16,102 bases of DNA, taken from contig DASXEX010000028.1 in assembly GCA_036489905.1 (NCBI GenBank), positions 1 through 16,102 on the forward strand. Direction: 5' to 3'. The DNA comes from JAICLK01 sp036489905 (GTDB lineage Bacteria; Patescibacteriota; Saccharimonadia; Saccharimonadales; UBA4665). Shown in pieces: positions 14,239-16,102 of the stretch. The notes below the pieces were generated by a model that saw only the letters and a list, made by a program, of their open reading frames with translations, did no database searches and had not been told where the DNA came from. How positions within the stretch are numbered: position 1 is the stretch's first letter; each line of letters opens with the position of its first letter. Made by a program: the position numbers and the translations under genes.

Positions 14239-14266
14239 ATTATACAGCTTGGATTGATATGGCAAA
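14239..14266 (-). promoter_or_regulatory. promoter of the YdcF-like gene
   Basis: Minus-strand TATAAT (14244-14239) ends 9 nt before the ATG at 14229. TTTGCC (14266-14261), which abuts the khpB stop codon, sits 16 nt upstream as a possible -35. The leader is predicted to be 2-3 nt. Confidence 0.5.
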
Positions 14267-14722
14267 CTACTCGGCGGGTTTGAGGACCACATGCCGGTCG
14301 CGGCCTTCGCCGGCGGATTCGCTGATGATGCCAGCTTCACTTGCCACTTTGTGCACCACGCGGCGGTCAGCGGCGTTCATGGGCCGCAAGTCCATTGACT
14401 CACCCGTGTCCCGAACTTGTTTTATCCAGTCCTCGGCTTTTTGAGCCAAGTGGTCGGCCCGCTGCTTTTTGTAGTCGGCCACGTCGACGTTGACGCGCGT
14501 GATTTCGTGATTGCTATTTCTAAGCGCGTTCGAGACCAGAAACTGCATCGCGCGCATGTTTTCGCCGCGCTGACCGATGAGAAAACCGTTCAGGTGCGTC
14601 GATGGAATGTTGAGCTCGATCACCTCGTCGTCGCTGTTGGTCGCATATACGTCGACGTTCAGTCCGAAAAACGATAGCAGGTCTTCGATGTACTTTTTGG
14701 CAAACTGGATGGACGCTTCCAT
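14267..14722 (-). CDS. khpB: KH-R3H RNA-binding protein (KhpB/Jag/EloR-like)
   Basis: Cytoplasmic single-stranded RNA-binding protein; in Gram-positives KhpB/EloR affects cell elongation and division and is usually encoded next to yidC. The protein is 151 aa. A KH domain covers about 30-85 with the GxxG-type loop GFLIGQRGE at 46-54, and an R3H domain lies at the C-terminus with the Arg-x3-His signature in NAADRRVVHKVA (Arg120, His124) and the ending GRDRHVVLKP. The N-terminal Jag_N domain of longer homologues is absent; only about 25 residues precede the KH fold. Translation is coupled to yidC: the stop and start overlap as TAATG. A strong GGAGGAG lies 6 nt before the ATG. Confidence 0.93.
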   Translation of the reverse strand: MEASIQFAKKYIEDLLSFFGLNVDVYATNSDDEVIELNIPSTHLNGFLIGQRGENMRAMQFLVSNALRNSNHEITRVNVDVADYKKQRADHLAQKAEDWIKQVRDTGESMDLRPMNAADRRVVHKVASEAGIISESAGEGRDRHVVLKPAE

Positions 14723-15675
14723 TACTTTCTCCTCCGTTTTTTGGACACCTTTTTGTGCTTCGGTTTGGTAGGTTTTGCGGCGTTATTTGGAGTGGCGTCC
14801 TGGACGACTTCGGCTTCCTTGATCTTTGTGATATCTTTTTTCTTGGACGACTTGTCGGCGACTGCTTCCATCTCAGTCGTGTCTTCTTTGAGCGCGATGG
14901 ATTGTTGGATGAATGCGACCAAGCCGCCAACGAGCCAGTACAAGCTCAGCGCTGAGGGTAAGTTGACGGTGAACAGGAAAATCATAGCCGGCAGCAAAAA
15001 GCGCGTGCTGCGCCCGACTGCGGCGTTGAGCTCCGTCTGGTCGGCCTGCTTCCCCGAACCCGCTTCACGCATGATGGCACGCAAACCTTTGCTGTCTTTA
15101 TCGCCAGGCATGAGTTGTTTGCTCTGATAAAATTGCACCACTGCGCTGCCAGCCACGATGACCATCGCCGGCCAATAGGTGCCCTTCGGCCCAAGCGCGC
15201 TGCGTGTCAAATCGACCACGCCAAACAACGTATGATCAAACATATGGATATTTCCAGCCAGCTCTTTCATCCAACCAAGGTGCTGCAAAAACGGATAGGA
15301 AAACGTGACGAGTTGGTGCGGATCGTCGACCACGCGGCGCAAACCGCTATAAAGTCCGATGAGAATCGGCAGCTGCAAAATCATGATGCCGATCGAGCCG
15401 AACGGGTTGATGCCGCGCTCTTTGTACAGCTCCTGCATCATGAGCGCCTCTTTTTGTTTGTTTCCTTTGGTCGCCTTCTTGATTTTCTTAATCTCAGGCG
15501 CGAGCTGGCGCATCAGTTTCGCCTGATGCAATTGCTTTTTCAACAGTGGCCACAGCACAAGCCGCACCACAACAGTGAAGACAATGATAGCCAGGCCAAA
15601 GTTGTGCCCGGGCAGTAGCGCATAAATTGCTACTAACAGGTTAAAAATCGGCCGGACAATTATGGTCGTAAACAC
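14722..15675 (-). CDS. yidC: YidC/Oxa1/SpoIIIJ membrane protein insertase
   Basis: Inserts membrane proteins, alone or with SecYEG. The protein is 317 aa, the short Gram-positive type without the large periplasmic domain. Hydrophobic segments lie at about 3-22, 26-46, 92-112, 166-184 and 224-262. The groove arginine is Arg38 in VVVRLVLWPL, and QLPILIGLYSGLR at 101-113 is the conserved helix. No lipobox cysteine is seen at the N-terminus, unlike Bacillus SpoIIIJ. Residues 263-317 form a long charged tail ending in KKVSKKRRRK, of the kind that contacts ribosomes in Oxa1-type proteins. The start is GTG at 15675 with AAGGAG about 10 nt upstream; an ATGAAGTGA minimal ORF lies in between. It is followed directly by khpB. 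Confidence 0.95.
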   Translation of the reverse strand: MFTTIIVRPIFNLLVAIYALLPGHNFGLAIIVFTVVVRLVLWPLLKKQLHQAKLMRQLAPEIKKIKKATKGNKQKEALMMQELYKERGINPFGSIGIMILQLPILIGLYSGLRRVVDDPHQLVTFSYPFLQHLGWMKELAGNIHMFDHTLFGVVDLTRSALGPKGTYWPAMVIVAGSAVVQFYQSKQLMPGDKDSKGLRAIMREAGSGKQADQTELNAAVGRSTRFLLPAMIFLFTVNLPSALSLYWLVGGLVAFIQQSIALKEDTTEMEAVADKSSKKKDITKIKEAEVVQDATPNNAAKPTKPKHKKVSKKRRRK

Positions 15676-15761
15676 GTCACTTCATCTCCTTGCCCTCTAC
15701 TATAGCATATGCTACCCTCGTTTGAGTCAGGCTGGGGGTAGGATTTACAGAGTAAGTTTAT

Positions 15762-16013
15762 CTAAAATATTTCGGGTTGGTTTAGCGGCAGCGCGCGCAG
15801 CCGCAGCTTACTAACGGCTTGACTGAGACTCACCGGCCCGAAGACGCGCGAGTCACACGAATTAGTCCGGTTGTCCCCGGCCACAAAAATCTGGTTTGGA
15901 CCGAGGCGAATGTCGATAGGTTCGTTCGCTGTAGTCTCCTCTGTAATTTGCCGGTGATACTGGAGTAATAGGACAAAACGTGGAGGTTTTCGCAGTCTTT
16001 TGCGTGGAGGTTT
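15762..16013 (-). pseudogene. lepB: C-terminal remnant of signal peptidase I (S26 family)
   Basis: Reading upward from the TAG at 15764-15762, the frame gives a signature signal peptidase I C-terminus: IFVAGDNRTNS, then DSRVFGPVSLSQAVSKL and LPLNQPEIF. GDNR-N-S-DSR-FGPV is box E of the S26 family. Further upstream the frame turns basic (RKRLRKPPRFVLLLQYHRQI) and meets a TAA at 16016-16014. No ATG, GTG or TTG suitable as a start lies between, and neither the catalytic Ser nor the Lys region (normally KRVIGLPGD-like) is present in any minus frame here. It is therefore a truncated remnant of about 83 codons, not a working peptidase. A real gene broken by an assembly error is an alternative. Confidence 0.6.
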
Positions 16014-16014
16014 T
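15979..16014. repeat. 12-bp direct repeat at the break of the lepB remnant
   Basis: CGTGGAGGTTTT occurs at 15979-15990 and again at 16003-16014, exactly 24 nt apart. It sits where signal peptidase homology ends and the upstream ORF stops, so it may mark a recombination or slippage junction. Confidence 0.6.
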
Positions 16015-16102
16015 TACTGCGGAATGGGAGCTGCGTCAGCAGCCTCAGTTCTGCTGTACAAATACTGCTCCACAAGCTTCATTTGGTGCTCGTAGGTCAT
16101 AC
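16014..16102 (-). CDS. end of an unidentified ORF entering from the right edge
   Basis: The minus frame is open from the window edge to a TAA at 16016-16014. It contains an ATG at 16100, followed by MTYEHQMKLVEQYLYSRTEA and an Ala/Pro-rich end, 28 residues if it starts there. It is in the same frame as the lepB remnant and is separated from it by that TAA. It is too short to identify. The first helix vaguely recalls the N-terminus of a helix-turn-helix or transposase protein, but this is not reliable. Confidence 0.3.
   Translation of the reverse strand, partial: MTYEHQMKLVEQYLYSRTEAADAAPIPQ

Noticed and set aside
14230..14340. N-terminal extension of the YdcF-like protein into khpB
   Set aside because: The family homology begins at ATG 14229 and a promoter lies in the gap; the extension is the antisense-free overlap with khpB coding sequence in another frame.
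15830..16075. 81-codon minus ORF at the right edge
   Set aside because: It is out of frame with the signal peptidase box E signature, which is in another minus frame.
1..16102. CRISPR arrays, tRNA or rRNA genes, intact insertion sequences
   Set aside because: No regularly spaced repeats, tRNA T-arm or anticodon patterns, rRNA sequence or transposase with terminal repeats were seen.

Overview
The window looks like bacterial chromosome from a Gram-positive-type lineage. The best guess is a member of the Candidate Phyla Radiation such as Candidatus Saccharibacteria (TM7). This is inference from five traits: dense packing, a short YidC with a lysine/arginine tail, a short KH-R3H (KhpB/Jag) protein directly after it, teichoic-acid-type genes, and many start codons placed only 7 to 14 nt after a TATAAT-like box. 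The standard genetic code fits, because TGA works as a stop (for example at 2641-2643 and 13549-13551). No sequence search was available, so the taxon remains a hypothesis.

Layout. Positions 1-1156 hold the edge of a minus-strand ORF and an FkbM-type methyltransferase. Positions 1157-5802 are a wall-polymer block: a GT2 glycosyltransferase (-), TagD-like glycerol-3-phosphate cytidylyltransferase (+), a TagB/TagF-like glycerophosphotransferase (+), and the TagH/TagG-like ABC exporter (-). Positions 5860-10491 are a lipid-linked glycosylation block: a GtrA-like membrane protein (-), a GT-C membrane glycosyltransferase (+), a membrane-anchored cysteine-rich exported protein of unknown function (+), and a DPM1-like polyprenyl-phosphate glycosyltransferase (-). 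Positions 10525-13449 contain two toxin-antitoxin modules with PIN toxins, AbrB/PIN and Phd/PIN, flanking a GT4 glycosyltransferase that follows the first toxin after 3 nt. Positions 13549-15675 are a minus-strand run with yidC, khpB/jag and a YdcF-like DUF218 gene. The right edge holds a C-terminal remnant of signal peptidase I.

How the genes may work together. CDP-glycerol made by TagD would feed the TagB/F-like transferase, and TagGH would export the undecaprenyl-linked polymer. The DPM1-like enzyme would load a sugar on polyprenyl phosphate, GtrA could help flip it, and the GT-C enzyme would transfer it outside the cell. The exported protein may be a substrate or a glycan-acting enzyme. 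YidC would insert the many membrane proteins.

Most notable observations: (1) at least eight transcription units carry a -10 box 7 to 14 nt before the start codon, so their mRNAs should be leaderless or nearly so, and both toxin-antitoxin modules share the same 7-nt geometry; (2) the first PIN toxin has Asn where the third acidic metal ligand is expected; (3) a glycosyltransferase is sandwiched between two toxin-antitoxin modules; (4) a possible structured RNA lies upstream of the first module; (5) there is a signal peptidase I remnant next to yidC.
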